From Corallococcus sp. (GTDB lineage: Bacteria; Bacillota; Clostridia; Christensenellales; CAG-314), in NCBI GenBank assembly GCA_023665205.1, contig JAMPEJ010000001.1, positions 1 to 64,000 of the forward strand: 64,000 nt of DNA, read 5' to 3'. Each line of letters opens with the position of its first letter. Position 1 is the stretch's first letter. Shown one piece after another: positions 38,940 to 48,944 of the stretch. A model generated the notes under the pieces. The model had not been told where the DNA came from, searched no databases, and saw only the letters and a program-made list of their open reading frames with translations. A program made the position numbers and the translations under genes.

Positions 38940-39677
38940 ATGAAGAAGAGTCTTTTTATGCATCTTGCCGTCAATTTGTGTTTGGCAACAGTGGTGCTTT
39001 GCATTTCGGCTGTAGGGTTGTTTACGGCAACCGCAAACGTGTACAACCCTAACGGCTCGTCTCCCATTTACCGCGGAAACGGCAAAAATAAAGTAAGTTT
39101 GATGATAAACGTGTACTGGGGAACGGAATATTTGGACGGCTTTTTGGACATCTTCAAAAAGTACGACGTTCACGCTACGTTTTTTGTTGGCGGTTGCTGG
39201 GTTGCTCAAAACCCCGATTATCTAAGAAAGATAGTGGACTCCGGGCACGAAGTCGGAAACCATGGCTATTTTCATAAGGAACACGGCAAATTGAACTATC
39301 AACAAAACGCAGACGAAATAATTACGTGCGGCAAAGTCGTATTCGAATACGTGGGAATCCAGCCGAAGCTTTTTGCCCCGCCTTCAGGAGATTTTTCCTC
39401 CGATACTTTGAAAGCCGCAGACGACAACGGTTACAAAACTATTATGTGGTCTCGCGATACTATTGATTGGAGGGATAAAAGCGCCGAAATTGTTTATACT
39501 CGCGCAACAAAAAACACGACCGAGGGCGAGTTGATTTTAATGCATCCTACGGCACATACTCTTGCAGCATTAGAGAAAATAGTGCAGTACTTTTTAGATA
39601 ACAATTTGCAACCTGTCACGGTTAGCGAAAATATAGGAGATCAATGGAATTTTTCAAACAGTACCCCAGCGGGTTAA
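38940..39677 (+). CDS. YlxY-like polysaccharide deacetylase with degenerate active site
   Basis: A 245-residue exported or membrane-anchored protein: hydrophobic N-terminal segment (residues 8-31), then a NodB-type deacetylase fold. Present are ATFFVGGCWVAQNPDYL, GHEVGNHGYFHKEH (metal-site motif 2), APPSGDFSSDTL (motif 3), MWSRDTIDW and LILMHPTAHTL. Motif 1, normally TFDDG or FDAAWG, reads INVYWG here, so the catalytic and metal-binding Asp pair is missing and activity is doubtful. B. subtilis ylxY sits next to the peptidase gene mlpA, as here. The end overlaps the peptidase start by 34 bases. Confidence 0.82.
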   Translation: MKKSLFMHLAVNLCLATVVLCISAVGLFTATANVYNPNGSSPIYRGNGKNKVSLMINVYWGTEYLDGFLDIFKKYDVHATFFVGGCWVAQNPDYLRKIVDSGHEVGNHGYFHKEHGKLNYQQNADEIITCGKVVFEYVGIQPKLFAPPSGDFSSDTLKAADDNGYKTIMWSRDTIDWRDKSAEIVYTRATKNTTEGELILMHPTAHTLAALEKIVQYFLDNNLQPVTVSENIGDQWNFSNSTPAG

Positions 39678-40912
39678 AAATTATTGCTAAACGGTTGGAT
39701 AACTTCCATACCGTTTGCTTCGGCATCTATGTCAACGTCGGTTCCGTGCGAGAGGACGTTACTACAAACGGAATGTCTCACTTGATCGAACATATGCTTT
39801 TCAAGGGAACGGATCGTCGCACGGCTTTGCAAATATCGGAAGAGATGGACGATATCGGAGCCAACGTCAACGCATTTACTGCCAAAGACTGTACCTGTTT
39901 TTATACAAAGAGTGTTTCCGACGATTTGGAAAAATGTATGGACATTCTATCCGATATGTATTTTGATGCATCATTTCCGGTGGATGAGTTGCAGCGCGAG
40001 AAACAAGTGATATTGGAAGAGATCAAAATGTGCGAAGATACTCCTGATGACGTTAGTCAGGATTTGATCTCTCAAGCAATTTTTAATAAGCAGCCACTTG
40101 GACAAACTATACTTGGAAACGCTCAAGTTGTAGAATACTCTGACAGACATAATATTGAAAATTTCAAAGATTTACATTATATTCCTAAGAATACCGTGCT
40201 TTCAGTTGCAGGCGACTTTAATTTTGAGACGTTGGACAAGTTAGTGATGCAGTACTTCGAGTCAGAATTCAAGGTTAAATACGCTGAGACTACGCCGGAA
40301 CCGGTTTCAAGATACACGTCGCAATTTATCGCGAAATTCAAGGATATAGAACAAGTACATTTAGAATATGCGGTGCCTACCTGTTCCGCCACAAACGACG
40401 AACGTCACGCAGTAAGTCTTCTTGCAAGCATATTGGGAGGAGGTTCCTCAAGCAGACTATTTCAGTCGATTCGCGAACAAAACGGCTTGGCTTACAATGT
40501 ATACGCATATCCTTCCTTTTATTCTTCCTGCGGTATGTTGGAAATTTATGCTGCGCTGGGACAAGAAAACGTAACTAAGGTTTGCCAACTTTTGCAAAAA
40601 GATATTTGTACACTCTTGAATGACGGTGTTACACATCGCGAATTGGAACGGGCTAAAACGCAGGCGGTCAACGGGCTTTATATGGGCACAGAGGGAAATA
40701 TGACTCTCATGCGTCTTTACGGCAGAAATATGCTTAAATTCGGGAGAGTTTTTAATGTAGAGGAAGAAGTCGAGCGTTATAGGTCGGTTACACTAAACGA
40801 CGTAAACTCTGTGGCTCAGCGTCTTTTTGCGCAGAAAGCGGCATCTTCGTATTTAGGTAAGAAGATCAAAGGGTACGAATTGATATCACAATTGGATTTT
40901 TCCAAGCGTTGA
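39644..40912 (+). CDS. M16-family zinc peptidase (MlpA/YmxG type)
   Basis: A 422-residue inverzincin peptidase. The inverted zinc motif HLIEH is at residues 46-50 (HxxEH), with the downstream glutamate in the EEIKMCEDTPDD segment. The C-terminal half has LGGGSSSRLFQSIREQNGLAYNVYAYPSFY, the R/Y pair of the M16 second domain. The start at 39644 lies inside the ylxY gene and has GGAG upstream, implying coupled translation. The B. subtilis homologue (MlpA) is linked to protease regulation; the substrate is not known. Confidence 0.92.
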   Translation: MEFFKQYPSGLKIIAKRLDNFHTVCFGIYVNVGSVREDVTTNGMSHLIEHMLFKGTDRRTALQISEEMDDIGANVNAFTAKDCTCFYTKSVSDDLEKCMDILSDMYFDASFPVDELQREKQVILEEIKMCEDTPDDVSQDLISQAIFNKQPLGQTILGNAQVVEYSDRHNIENFKDLHYIPKNTVLSVAGDFNFETLDKLVMQYFESEFKVKYAETTPEPVSRYTSQFIAKFKDIEQVHLEYAVPTCSATNDERHAVSLLASILGGGSSSRLFQSIREQNGLAYNVYAYPSFYSSCGMLEIYAALGQENVTKVCQLLQKDICTLLNDGVTHRELERAKTQAVNGLYMGTEGNMTLMRLYGRNMLKFGRVFNVEEEVERYRSVTLNDVNSVAQRLFAQKAASSYLGKKIKGYELISQLDFSKR

Positions 40913-41281
40913 TTTTTTAACATACAATTTTTTCAAATATTACAGTCGTTTCTGCAACAAAAGTTTGATACTTTTGCTCAGTAATACGAAACTTTCCTCG
41001 TGCCGGTCTCACGAAATGATTCCGTCCCTGAGATATTAATGCTATTCAATAAAATACGGTTAAACTCCTTATAATTTTGAAGCAAGCTTAAATGCTTGCT
41101 TTTTCTAAATTATATCGATATTTTCCGTTCTGATTTTACAAAATGTGTTTTAAGCGATACGAGCTAAATCGCTACGTAGGGGCAAATCGAAGCATGTATC
41201 TGATATAAAAAATTTTAGTTGCTTCTTATGGTTCCTTGCTAAAAAAGTGAAAAAAATCTCTAAGTCTTTGATTTTGAATTG
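40913..41281. other. Intergenic region between the M16 peptidase and ftsK
   Basis: No gene is seen. A terminator lies at 41079-41105 and the ftsK promoter at 41282. The stretch 40970-41040 contains small complementary arms (CGTG..CACG) but matches no RNA family I know. Confidence 0.45.
41079..41105 (+). terminator. Terminator of the rpe-spoVM-ylxY-mlpA stretch
   Basis: AAGCAAGC pairs with GCTTGCTT around TTAAAT, followed by TTTTC. Confidence 0.8.
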
Positions 41282-41310
41282 TTGATTATTTGTATAAGAT
41301 ATTGTATAAT
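41282..41310 (+). promoter_or_regulatory. ftsK promoter
   Basis: TTGATT (41282-41287), 17 bases, TATAAT (41305-41310), about 65 bases before the ATG at 41376. Confidence 0.75.
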
Positions 41311-41375
41311 ATATAAAATACTGGAAGTTTGGGCGTTTGCTGCACTTTCCCAAACAAAAAGTAGGGGGTTTACTA

Positions 41376-44240
41376 ATGGCGAAAGAAAAAGTTTCAATCC
41401 GCAAAAAGGTAGGTTGTTCTATAGGAATATCCGTTGCGGCGCTACTTATAATCTTTGCTTTTTGCGGAAGATTTTTTAATTCCGCTCTTAAATATGTTGC
41501 AAACTTTTTTGTAGGCAGTTTCGGAATGGCTTTTTACGGTATCATGATTGCCGTAATCGTCATTTGTTCCTTTGTTCTTGCCGGCAAAAAAATCCGAGTC
41601 CCCAAAAAATATGCCGCGCATTTTATTTTGATGTTTGTCGAGATAGTAATGTTGGTGCATATGTTTACTACTATTTATCTGTTAGACGCAGATTATGCAA
41701 CGTACGCGCATTACGTCTACAATTACTATTTGCGTTTACCTACGTTTGGCGGCATAGTTTTCGGTATCACCGTTTTCAGTCTTACTAAAATTATTACCAT
41801 TTATGCCACAGCAGTATTATTGTTTGCACTTCTGGGTTGGTCGGTATATATGGTGGGGGAATTCTTTTACAGTTATTTTACAGGCAAACTAAATTTGGCG
41901 AAAACCAAAAACGAGAAAGAGGATATACTCCCGTCCGAGCAGTCGGAAGCCGTACAGGAAATCGATGACGAACGAGCTCGCGCTTACCGGATTTTATTTC
42001 CGGACGAACATTCCTTACACCCTGAAGAAGTAGGTACGGATTCTTTTGACGCATCGCGTGAGGAAACTTTACCTCATACGCGTACGGACGCGGAAAATTT
42101 CTTGTTTCGTTCCGAGCCGCAACCTTCTAAACCTGCAGGTAATTCTTATTTTGACAGACCTGCCGAAAAAATCAAACAAGAGCCTAGCGACGAATTAGGT
42201 GTGAGAGGTTTCCGGAACGTGACTACGCAAATGGAAACTTTTAACCCCGTTACGGACGAAACTTCCGATTGGCGCGTGCCCACGCATACGACTGAAGACG
42301 ATTACGTTGCTCCGGCTATCACTCCCGTTCAAACCGAAGCGGAAAAACCTGCTCCTCAGCCGCAAAATACCGTATCTAATACAACGTCCGTGTTTTCTAC
42401 TGTCGAGGACGACGTTGACGATTGGCGGACGTCTGCAGATACGGAAATACCGGACATCGTAGATATAGTGCAGGACAGCGAACGCGTGCCCACGGAAGAG
42501 AAGTCTCTGGAAAATATGGATTTCGATTTGTACGAGTCCGAAGACGATTTGGATCTTCCTTCGGAATTGAATGATACTGACGGTGTGCAGGTAGAAGAAC
42601 AAATAGACAGACCCCGTACGACCGACAACGAACTTATTCCAGTAGAAACTGAGGTACCTTTGGAGGGCGGCGGCAAACAAGTACGGTTGGACTTCTTTAC
42701 AGATACCGAAATCAAAAAGAAAGAAGAAAAGGTGCACAAGTATCCGCGCTATGTTGCTCCTCCTATCGAGTTATTTAACGATGCAGTTATAGTTGAGGAC
42801 GACGATGAGGATTTCCGCGCTCAAGCCACTTTCAACATTATGAACAAGTTGTCCGTTTTCGGCATCAAAGTGGAAGCTGCAGGGCAAGTAGTAGGACCGT
42901 CCGTCACACGCTATATGTTCAAAGTTTTATCGCTCAAAACCAAAATGAGCGAGTTCAACCAATACGCGCAAGACCTCAAAGCCTGTTTGCAGGCAACCGG
43001 CGAAATCCGTATAGAAGCGCCTATTCCGGGCACAAATTTGGTTGGTATCGAAGTTGCTAACAAAACGCGCACCCCCGTTTGTTTGCGCACCGTTTTGGAA
43101 TCCAAGTCCTACCGTGAAAAGAAGGGGGCATTAGTATTCGTCGTCGGTCAACAAATTTCCGGTGAAATGATTATTGCCGACCTTGCAAAATTGCCGCACC
43201 TTTTGGTCGCCGGCACCACCGGATCAGGCAAAAGCGTATTTTTGCACTCTCTTATAGCAAGTTTGATTTACCGTTACGGACCAGAGTATTTGCGCTTCAT
43301 AATGGTCGACCCGAAACTTGTCGAGTTCGGTCATTACAACGGCATACCTCATATGCTAACCACTGAAACTATAACCGACGCAACCGACGCTCTTGCGGCA
43401 ATGGATTATCTGATTGCTGAAATGGAAGCACGCTATCAATTGTTCCGTCAAGTAGGTGCGACAAATATTATTGATTACAACTCAAAAATTAATCCGAAGT
43501 TGGTGCAGAAACTGCCGTATTTGGTTTTGGTAGTGGACGAATTGGCTGATTTGATGTCCGTTTCCAAAAAGTCCTTTGAGGCAAAATTGCAGCGTTTGGC
43601 GCAGAAAGCGCGCGCTGCAGGTATCCACTTGGTATTGGCAACACAACGGCCGGATACGCAAGTCATTTCCGGCACGATCAAAACAAACTTTGCATGCCGT
43701 GTTGCGCTTAAAGTTGCGTCTGCTGTGGATAGCGGTACAATTTTGGGCGGCGGCGGAGCGGAAAAACTGCTAGGTAACGGCGACATGCTGTATATGAATC
43801 CCAGCACTTCTGATCTGCAACGTATTCAAGGAACGTATCTTACCGACGAAGAACGCGACGGATTGGTTGACTTTGTTAAAGCGCAAAACGAAACTTTCTA
43901 CGATCCCAAGGTTTCCGACGAAATATTTGTTACTAAACGTCAAAACGATCCCGACGAAGCATCCGAAAGCGACGCTAAAGAAGCAAAAGAGACCAAGGTG
44001 GATCCATATTGTAAAAAAGCCTTGCGCTTTTGGTTGGAAAAACAGGGCGGTCGCGCATCTATTGCCTCCATTCAACGCACATTGCAAATAGGATTTAACC
44101 GCGCTGGACGTATAATGGACACTTTGCAAAAATTGCATTACGTAGAGCAGTTGGCTCCGAGCGATCCCAGTTCCAAACCGCTGAAAGTCCTCGTTTCAAT
44201 AGACGAGTTAGACAAACTTTTCCCCGATTTAGAGGATTAA
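41376..44240 (+). CDS. ftsK: FtsK/SpoIIIE DNA translocase
   Basis: A membrane-anchored hexameric motor that pumps DNA through the division or sporulation septum. The 954-residue protein has four N-terminal membrane segments (within residues ~10-170), a long acidic Glu/Asp/Pro/Ser-rich linker (~175-430), and a RecA-like motor. The motor starts with RVEAPIPGTNLVGIEVAN-type alpha/beta sequence and contains Walker A GTTGSGKSVFLH, Walker B LVLVVDELADLM, and LATQRPDTQVISG. The C-terminal gamma winged helix follows (ASIASIQRTLQIGFNRAGRIMDTL), which reads KOPS/SRS signals. The start at 41376 follows GGGGG; the longer frame from 41337 is rejected. Confidence 0.95.
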   Translation: MAKEKVSIRKKVGCSIGISVAALLIIFAFCGRFFNSALKYVANFFVGSFGMAFYGIMIAVIVICSFVLAGKKIRVPKKYAAHFILMFVEIVMLVHMFTTIYLLDADYATYAHYVYNYYLRLPTFGGIVFGITVFSLTKIITIYATAVLLFALLGWSVYMVGEFFYSYFTGKLNLAKTKNEKEDILPSEQSEAVQEIDDERARAYRILFPDEHSLHPEEVGTDSFDASREETLPHTRTDAENFLFRSEPQPSKPAGNSYFDRPAEKIKQEPSDELGVRGFRNVTTQMETFNPVTDETSDWRVPTHTTEDDYVAPAITPVQTEAEKPAPQPQNTVSNTTSVFSTVEDDVDDWRTSADTEIPDIVDIVQDSERVPTEEKSLENMDFDLYESEDDLDLPSELNDTDGVQVEEQIDRPRTTDNELIPVETEVPLEGGGKQVRLDFFTDTEIKKKEEKVHKYPRYVAPPIELFNDAVIVEDDDEDFRAQATFNIMNKLSVFGIKVEAAGQVVGPSVTRYMFKVLSLKTKMSEFNQYAQDLKACLQATGEIRIEAPIPGTNLVGIEVANKTRTPVCLRTVLESKSYREKKGALVFVVGQQISGEMIIADLAKLPHLLVAGTTGSGKSVFLHSLIASLIYRYGPEYLRFIMVDPKLVEFGHYNGIPHMLTTETITDATDALAAMDYLIAEMEARYQLFRQVGATNIIDYNSKINPKLVQKLPYLVLVVDELADLMSVSKKSFEAKLQRLAQKARAAGIHLVLATQRPDTQVISGTIKTNFACRVALKVASAVDSGTILGGGGAEKLLGNGDMLYMNPSTSDLQRIQGTYLTDEERDGLVDFVKAQNETFYDPKVSDEIFVTKRQNDPDEASESDAKEAKETKVDPYCKKALRFWLEKQGGRASIASIQRTLQIGFNRAGRIMDTLQKLHYVEQLAPSDPSSKPLKVLVSIDELDKLFPDLED

Positions 44241-44512
44241 ATCCTTAGTTGCTGCGTATTCAAAACTATTGTGTGGCGGCTAGGTAAGTCAGACTTATAC
44301 AAAAACATTTTGCAGCTCTTGCTACGCAAAGTTAACGGTAAGCGGCAATTAAGACAATAAACGCTCAAATACACATCCATAATGAACAGAAAGTGAGAAC
44401 AGCTGCTAGGGCTGTGTAGTAGCAAATAATTTTGACAGTCAATCAACTGATAAATCTAAATTTATGGCGCCGTTTTGCAACACAGTTGCGGATGCCGCAG
44501 TTACAACAGACA
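44241..44512. other. Intergenic region before rimO
   Basis: Nothing certain. TTGACA at 44432-44437 is more likely a -35 box than the TTG start of rimO, with weak TAAATT-like -10 candidates near 44457; no terminator with a T run is seen after ftsK. Confidence 0.35.
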
Positions 44513-45871
44513 ATGAACGCTCAATCGCTAAAATCGACAACAAACATAAAAATAGGAGTAATTTCTCTTGGTTGTGATAAAAACCGTTTAGATACCGAAA
44601 TGATGCTTGCCAATCTGCAAGCCGGCGGATATCAAATCACTTCAGATGCAAAAGATGCCGACGTAATCATCGTCAATACTTGCGCATTTTTGCAATCGGC
44701 TAGACAGGAAGCGATCGACACGGTTTTGGAAATGTCTCATTTGAAGCAGTTAGGACGTTGCAAAAAAATTATCGTTACAGGCTGCCTCGGACAAAAATTC
44801 GGCCAGGAGGTTTTGGACGGCTTGACGGAAGCAGACGCCGTTGTAGGAACCAACGAATACCAAAGCATTTGCCAAATAGTGCAAAATACTTTGGAGGGCG
44901 AAAGGAAACTATATAACGGATCCAACCCGTGTATGCAGATTTCCGAACGGATACTGACCACTCCGAAACACTATGCTTATCTGAAAATAGCCGACGGTTG
45001 CAACAACTTTTGTAGCTACTGCCTTATTCCATATATACGTGGACGGTTCCGTTCTGTACCGCAAGATCAGCTTGTTTTACAAGCAAAGCAATTGGCAGAA
45101 TGCGGTGTACGAGAACTTATATTGGTTGCGCAGGATACAACAAAATACGGCACTGACATTTACGGAGAGCCGCGTTTAGTGCAACTGATTAAAGATTTGT
45201 CTGCTATAGATGGGTTACACTGGATACGCTTGTTGTATTGCTATCCGGAGTTGTGCACTGAGGAACTGATTACCGAAATAGAGTGCAATCCAAAGGTTGC
45301 AAAATACATAGACATACCTTTACAACACGTTGACGACGGTATTTTGAAGGCAATGAACCGCAAATCTAATAGGGCAGGTGTGGACAAGCTGTTTGCACGC
45401 CTTGCAAAGACTGAGCCAAAGATCGAGGTTCGTTCCACGTTTATATGCGGTTTTCCGGGCGAAACTGAACAAACCGTTATTGGTATTCAAGATTTTTTGC
45501 AGCGCAACCGTTTGCGTAATGTAGGGTTCTTTGCTTATTCTCAAGAGGACGGCACTGCGGCGGCAAAGCTACCAAACCAAGTTTCTCAACGTGCCAAGCA
45601 AAAGTACGTAAAACAAATGTATAAAACGCAATACAAAATAATGCAAAAACTTTCTCTCGGCGACGTAGGTAAAATTTACGAATGTGTAATTGACGAATTT
45701 GTCGAGCAAGACGGTCAAACGTTCGTGTACCGCGGACGCACGCAGTTTATGGCGCCGGAAATAGACGGAGTCGTGTACGTACATTCTGCGAAACCAATTG
45801 AAATGGGACAATTTGTCAACGTCAAGATAACCAATTCTTTAGATTACGATTTAATAGGCGAGGTGATATAA
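44513..45871 (+). CDS. rimO: Ribosomal protein S12 methylthiotransferase RimO
   Basis: A radical SAM enzyme adding a methylthio group to an aspartate of ribosomal protein S12. The N-terminal UPF0004 domain binds the auxiliary cluster through Cys in SLGCDKNRLDTE, VNTCAFL and VTGCLGQ. The radical SAM motif is CNNFCSYCLIPYIRG, followed by the LHWIRLLYCYPE and PLQHVDDGILKAMNR segments and a C-terminal TRAM domain. The start is uncertain: ATG 44513 gives a normal 452 residues but has no clear ribosome-binding site; ATG 44492 and TTG 44432 are also in frame. Its TAA overlaps the pgsA ATG (TAATG). Confidence 0.92.
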   Translation: MNAQSLKSTTNIKIGVISLGCDKNRLDTEMMLANLQAGGYQITSDAKDADVIIVNTCAFLQSARQEAIDTVLEMSHLKQLGRCKKIIVTGCLGQKFGQEVLDGLTEADAVVGTNEYQSICQIVQNTLEGERKLYNGSNPCMQISERILTTPKHYAYLKIADGCNNFCSYCLIPYIRGRFRSVPQDQLVLQAKQLAECGVRELILVAQDTTKYGTDIYGEPRLVQLIKDLSAIDGLHWIRLLYCYPELCTEELITEIECNPKVAKYIDIPLQHVDDGILKAMNRKSNRAGVDKLFARLAKTEPKIEVRSTFICGFPGETEQTVIGIQDFLQRNRLRNVGFFAYSQEDGTAAAKLPNQVSQRAKQKYVKQMYKTQYKIMQKLSLGDVGKIYECVIDEFVEQDGQTFVYRGRTQFMAPEIDGVVYVHSAKPIEMGQFVNVKITNSLDYDLIGEVI

Positions 45872-46596
45872 TGAATTTGCCCAACAAACTCACCATTTTA
45901 CGTATCTGTATGATACCTTTGTTCATTGCCGCTTATTTTTTGCCGTTTTCTTGGGCGCCGTGGGTTGCAGTAGGCATATTTGTTCTTGCTGCTTTTACTG
46001 ATTTTTTAGACGGATTCATTGCCCGCAAATACCATTTGGTAACAGATTTAGGCAAATTATTGGACCCGATTGCAGACAAAATCTTGGTGACGTCTGCTTT
46101 GTTTTGCATAACTGCGACAAATCCTTTGCAGTGGTTAAGCGGTTACTCTATGAATACACTTTCGCAATTCGATTGGTCAACCTTCGGCACGATTTTCTTT
46201 TCCGTGTGCGCAACTTTCATTTTATCACGCGAGTTGCTTATAGACGCAGTGCGCATGATAGCCGCATCCAAAGGTAAAGTAGTACAAGCAAACGTGTTTG
46301 GCAAAGTTAAGACGGTTTTGCAGGACGTTGCGATCCCCGTTCTTGTAGTGTGCAACGTCACACAATATTCCGTTCAAGAACTAATGCATATATCGTATCG
46401 TTCTGCAAGCGAAGGCACGTTGATGTTTGCTCTTAATATCGTCGGAGTTTGTCTGTTGTTTTTAGCAACAGTAATGACCGTAGTTTCGGGCATTATTTAC
46501 TTGGTACAAAACCGAAGCGTATTTTCCGCAACACAGAATGAAGACGCCTCTGCAAAAACAGAAAGGTCCTCTCTCGCCGGCACTTCCGAAAACTGA
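45871..46596 (+). CDS. pgsA: CDP-diacylglycerol-glycerol-3-phosphate phosphatidyltransferase
   Basis: Makes phosphatidylglycerophosphate, the committed step to phosphatidylglycerol. The 241-residue membrane protein begins NLPNKLTILRICMIPLF and has the CDP-alcohol phosphotransferase motif split across DFLDGFIARKYHLVTDLGKL and LLDPIADK (DG-AR-G-D-D). At least five hydrophobic segments are visible. A hydrophilic tail of ~35 residues is longer than usual. Overlaps rimO by one base; pgsA-cinA-recA order is the standard Firmicute arrangement. Confidence 0.94.
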   Translation: MNLPNKLTILRICMIPLFIAAYFLPFSWAPWVAVGIFVLAAFTDFLDGFIARKYHLVTDLGKLLDPIADKILVTSALFCITATNPLQWLSGYSMNTLSQFDWSTFGTIFFSVCATFILSRELLIDAVRMIAASKGKVVQANVFGKVKTVLQDVAIPVLVVCNVTQYSVQELMHISYRSASEGTLMFALNIVGVCLLFLATVMTVVSGIIYLVQNRSVFSATQNEDASAKTERSSLAGTSEN

Positions 46597-46643
46597 AAAC
46601 TGGATCGTTCTAAACAAACCATATCATATTGTAAAGGTAAACA

Positions 46644-47822
46644 ATGATACGTATTTTAGCAAAAGATTACACGCAAGCGTTAGAAACGCTCTGCAACAAA
46701 TTGGATCGCGAGGCATCTCAATACGATTTGTATATTTCACGTGATTCAAAATTGCTTTCCAAGCATTTAGTAGAATCTGTCAAATTCGATACGCTGATTT
46801 TAGTCGGAGATACCGGTAATTGGTGCGCAACCTTTGCCGAAGCATTCGGACTTGCGCTTGTATATGATAAAAAATTTGCTGAAAAACATATCAAAGAGTT
46901 TTGTAAGCTATCAAATACTCCCGTACCGGCGCAATACGTTTTGGACAAGTATTGTATGTTGCCGGAGTCTTTCATTCACTACGCCTCTGTGTACGGTTTT
47001 CAATGCGGATGCGGCGGTGTGTACGACAAATGTCACGTCTACGTTTTGCCTGACGACAATCGTGAGTGCGCGCTTTTATTTGACAATTATATTGCAAAAG
47101 ACCTCTATAAAATCCGGGGCAATGCACAGCACTTCTGTTACAAATTATTCGGACTTTCTAAGCGTGATTTGGAAGAAAAACTTTCAAAACTTGCCGCAAA
47201 ATTTGTTTCACAACACTGTGAAACAAACAATTTGGATAGTAAGGTCATCTTGACTTTCCCGCGCAATTGTCCTAAAAAGGCCGTTTGTGATTACGTGGAC
47301 AAATTTACAAAGCAGTTTGCCAATTATATATACGCTACGGCAGAAACTTCTTTGCAAAAAGTGGCGGTAGAGGCTTTATCCGAGCGTTACAAAACTGTTG
47401 CTACGGCAGAATCCATAACAGGAGGACAAATAGCCTCATCAATTGTAGACGTCGCAGGTGCAAGCGCCGTACTTTACGAAGGCGCTGTAACTTATTCAAT
47501 CAACTCAAAATGCAACCGCTTAGGTATCAATCCACACTTTATAGACGAATACGGCGTAGTTTCCGCACAAGTCGCCAAAGAAATGGCCTTGTCTCAACTT
47601 CAAAATGCCGATTATTCCATTGCAACCACGGGCTTTGCCGGACCTACGGCCGACGGTAAAAATCCGGTCGGTTTGTGTTTTGTGGCAATCGGAGCCAAAA
47701 TCCACGGAAAAAATCACGTCAAAGTTTACAAAAACGTCTATAGCGGAGATCGCAGTTCTATTCGCAATCAAGTAACAAATACGGCGCTTTACCTTTTGAT
47801 TAACACAGTAAAACAAAACTGA
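46644..47822 (+). CDS. cinA: CinA-like protein with degenerate N-terminal domain
   Basis: The C-terminal ~160 residues are a typical CinA/PncC nicotinamide-nucleotide amidohydrolase domain: [64 protein letters not shown], and [22 protein letters not shown]. The N-terminal ~230 residues occupy the place of the COG1058/MoCF domain but lack its hallmark (normally TGGLGPTxDD); the nearest equivalent reads [18 protein letters not shown], and the region is Cys-rich. So the pyrophosphatase activity is probably lost or changed while the amidohydrolase remains. 392 residues, compared with ~415. It precedes recA by 25 bases. Confidence 0.85.
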   Translation: MIRILAKDYTQALETLCNKLDREASQYDLYISRDSKLLSKHLVESVKFDTLILVGDTGNWCATFAEAFGLALVYDKKFAEKHIKEFCKLSNTPVPAQYVLDKYCMLPESFIHYASVYGFQCGCGGVYDKCHVYVLPDDNRECALLFDNYIAKDLYKIRGNAQHFCYKLFGLSKRDLEEKLSKLAAKFVSQHCETNNLDSKVILTFPRNCPKKAVCDYVDKFTKQFANYIYATAETSLQKVAVEALSERYKTVATAESITGGQIASSIVDVAGASAVLYEGAVTYSINSKCNRLGINPHFIDEYGVVSAQVAKEMALSQLQNADYSIATTGFAGPTADGKNPVGLCFVAIGAKIHGKNHVKVYKNVYSGDRSSIRNQVTNTALYLLINTVKQN

Positions 47823-47847
47823 AAATTTTTTTAGGAGATATACAGAT

Positions 47848-48882
47848 ATGACAGACGACAAGAAAAAAGCACTAGAGCAGACAATTTTGCAAATTGAAAA
47901 GGAATTCGGCAAAGGTTCAATCATGAAATTGGGCAGTTATGCCGCAAACCGCAGCATTGAAGTTATTCCCACAGGTTGTTTGCCTTTGGATATAGCTCTC
48001 GGCGTCGGAGGTTTGCCCAAAGGACGCATTATCGAAATCTACGGACCCGAAGCCTCTGGTAAAACTACAGTAACTTTGCACGTTATTGCACAAGTACAAA
48101 AGATGGGCGGCACTGCGGCGTTTATCGATGCCGAGCAAGCGCTTGATCCTGTATATGCCGCTAATCTAGGCATCAACTTGGATGAACTTTACATATCTCA
48201 ACCCGATAGCGGTGAGCAGGCGTTGGATATTTTGGAATATTTAGTTCGCAGTAACGCAGTAGACTTGATCGTTGTCGACTCGGTTGCTGCGCTGACCCCC
48301 AAAGCGGAATTGGAAGGCGATATGGGCGACAGTCACATGGGCGTTCAAGCGCGTTTGATGTCACAATGCTTACGCAAAATTATAGCAATCGGCAACAAAT
48401 CCAACACTTGTATAATTTTTATCAACCAATTGCGCGACAAAATCGGAGTTATGTTCGGCAATCCGGAAACCACAACTGGCGGCAAAGCGCTTAAATTCTA
48501 TTCCAGCGTGCGCTTAGACGTCAGAAAAGTAGATCAAGTCAAAGACGGAAGCGACATCGTAGGTAGTAAAACGCGTGTAAAAGTAGTCAAAAATAAAGTT
48601 GCGCCTCCGTTCAAAACCGCAGAATTTGAAATTATCTTTGGAAAAGGTATTTCCAACAGCGGCTGTGTTTTAGATATGGCAGTTATGCACAATATTGTAG
48701 AAAAGAGCGGTTCTTGGTTTGCATACAACGGTGAAAAAGTCGGTCAAGGGCGTGAAAATGCAAAGCAATGGTTGGAAAAGAATCCGGAAATAATGGCGGA
48801 TATCGAAAACAAAATCAAGCAAAAGTTGCACCCTGTTTCTGATGCTGAAGAAGATGTTGCTGAAACGGCAGAAGAGGCATAA
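47848..48882 (+). CDS. recA: Recombinase RecA
   Basis: The strand-exchange protein of homologous recombination and co-protease that triggers LexA self-cleavage. 344 residues with GSIMKLG, Walker [10 protein letters not shown] near residue 66, [22 protein letters not shown] (Walker B), MSQCLRKI and [21 protein letters not shown] (L2 loop), and the acidic C-terminal tail [11 protein letters not shown]. The ribosome-binding site AGGAG is nine bases upstream. No separate promoter is visible in the 25-base gap, so transcription comes from upstream (cinA or earlier). lexA is in the same window at 57248. Confidence 0.98.
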   Translation: MTDDKKKALEQTILQIEKEFGKGSIMKLGSYAANRSIEVIPTGCLPLDIALGVGGLPKGRIIEIYGPEASGKTTVTLHVIAQVQKMGGTAAFIDAEQALDPVYAANLGINLDELYISQPDSGEQALDILEYLVRSNAVDLIVVDSVAALTPKAELEGDMGDSHMGVQARLMSQCLRKIIAIGNKSNTCIIFINQLRDKIGVMFGNPETTTGGKALKFYSSVRLDVRKVDQVKDGSDIVGSKTRVKVVKNKVAPPFKTAEFEIIFGKGISNSGCVLDMAVMHNIVEKSGSWFAYNGEKVGQGRENAKQWLEKNPEIMADIENKIKQKLHPVSDAEEDVAETAEEA

Positions 48883-48897
48883 GAGTAAAGTCTTTGA

Positions 48898-48944
48898 AGC
48901 AATAAGCCGCTTGGCAATTTTGTCGCGCGGCTATTGCTTTATTT
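48898..48944 (+). terminator. recA terminator
   Basis: AGCAATA(A)GCCGC on the left (48899-48910) pairs with GCGGCTATTGCT on the right, one bulged A, then TTATTT. Confidence 0.8.
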
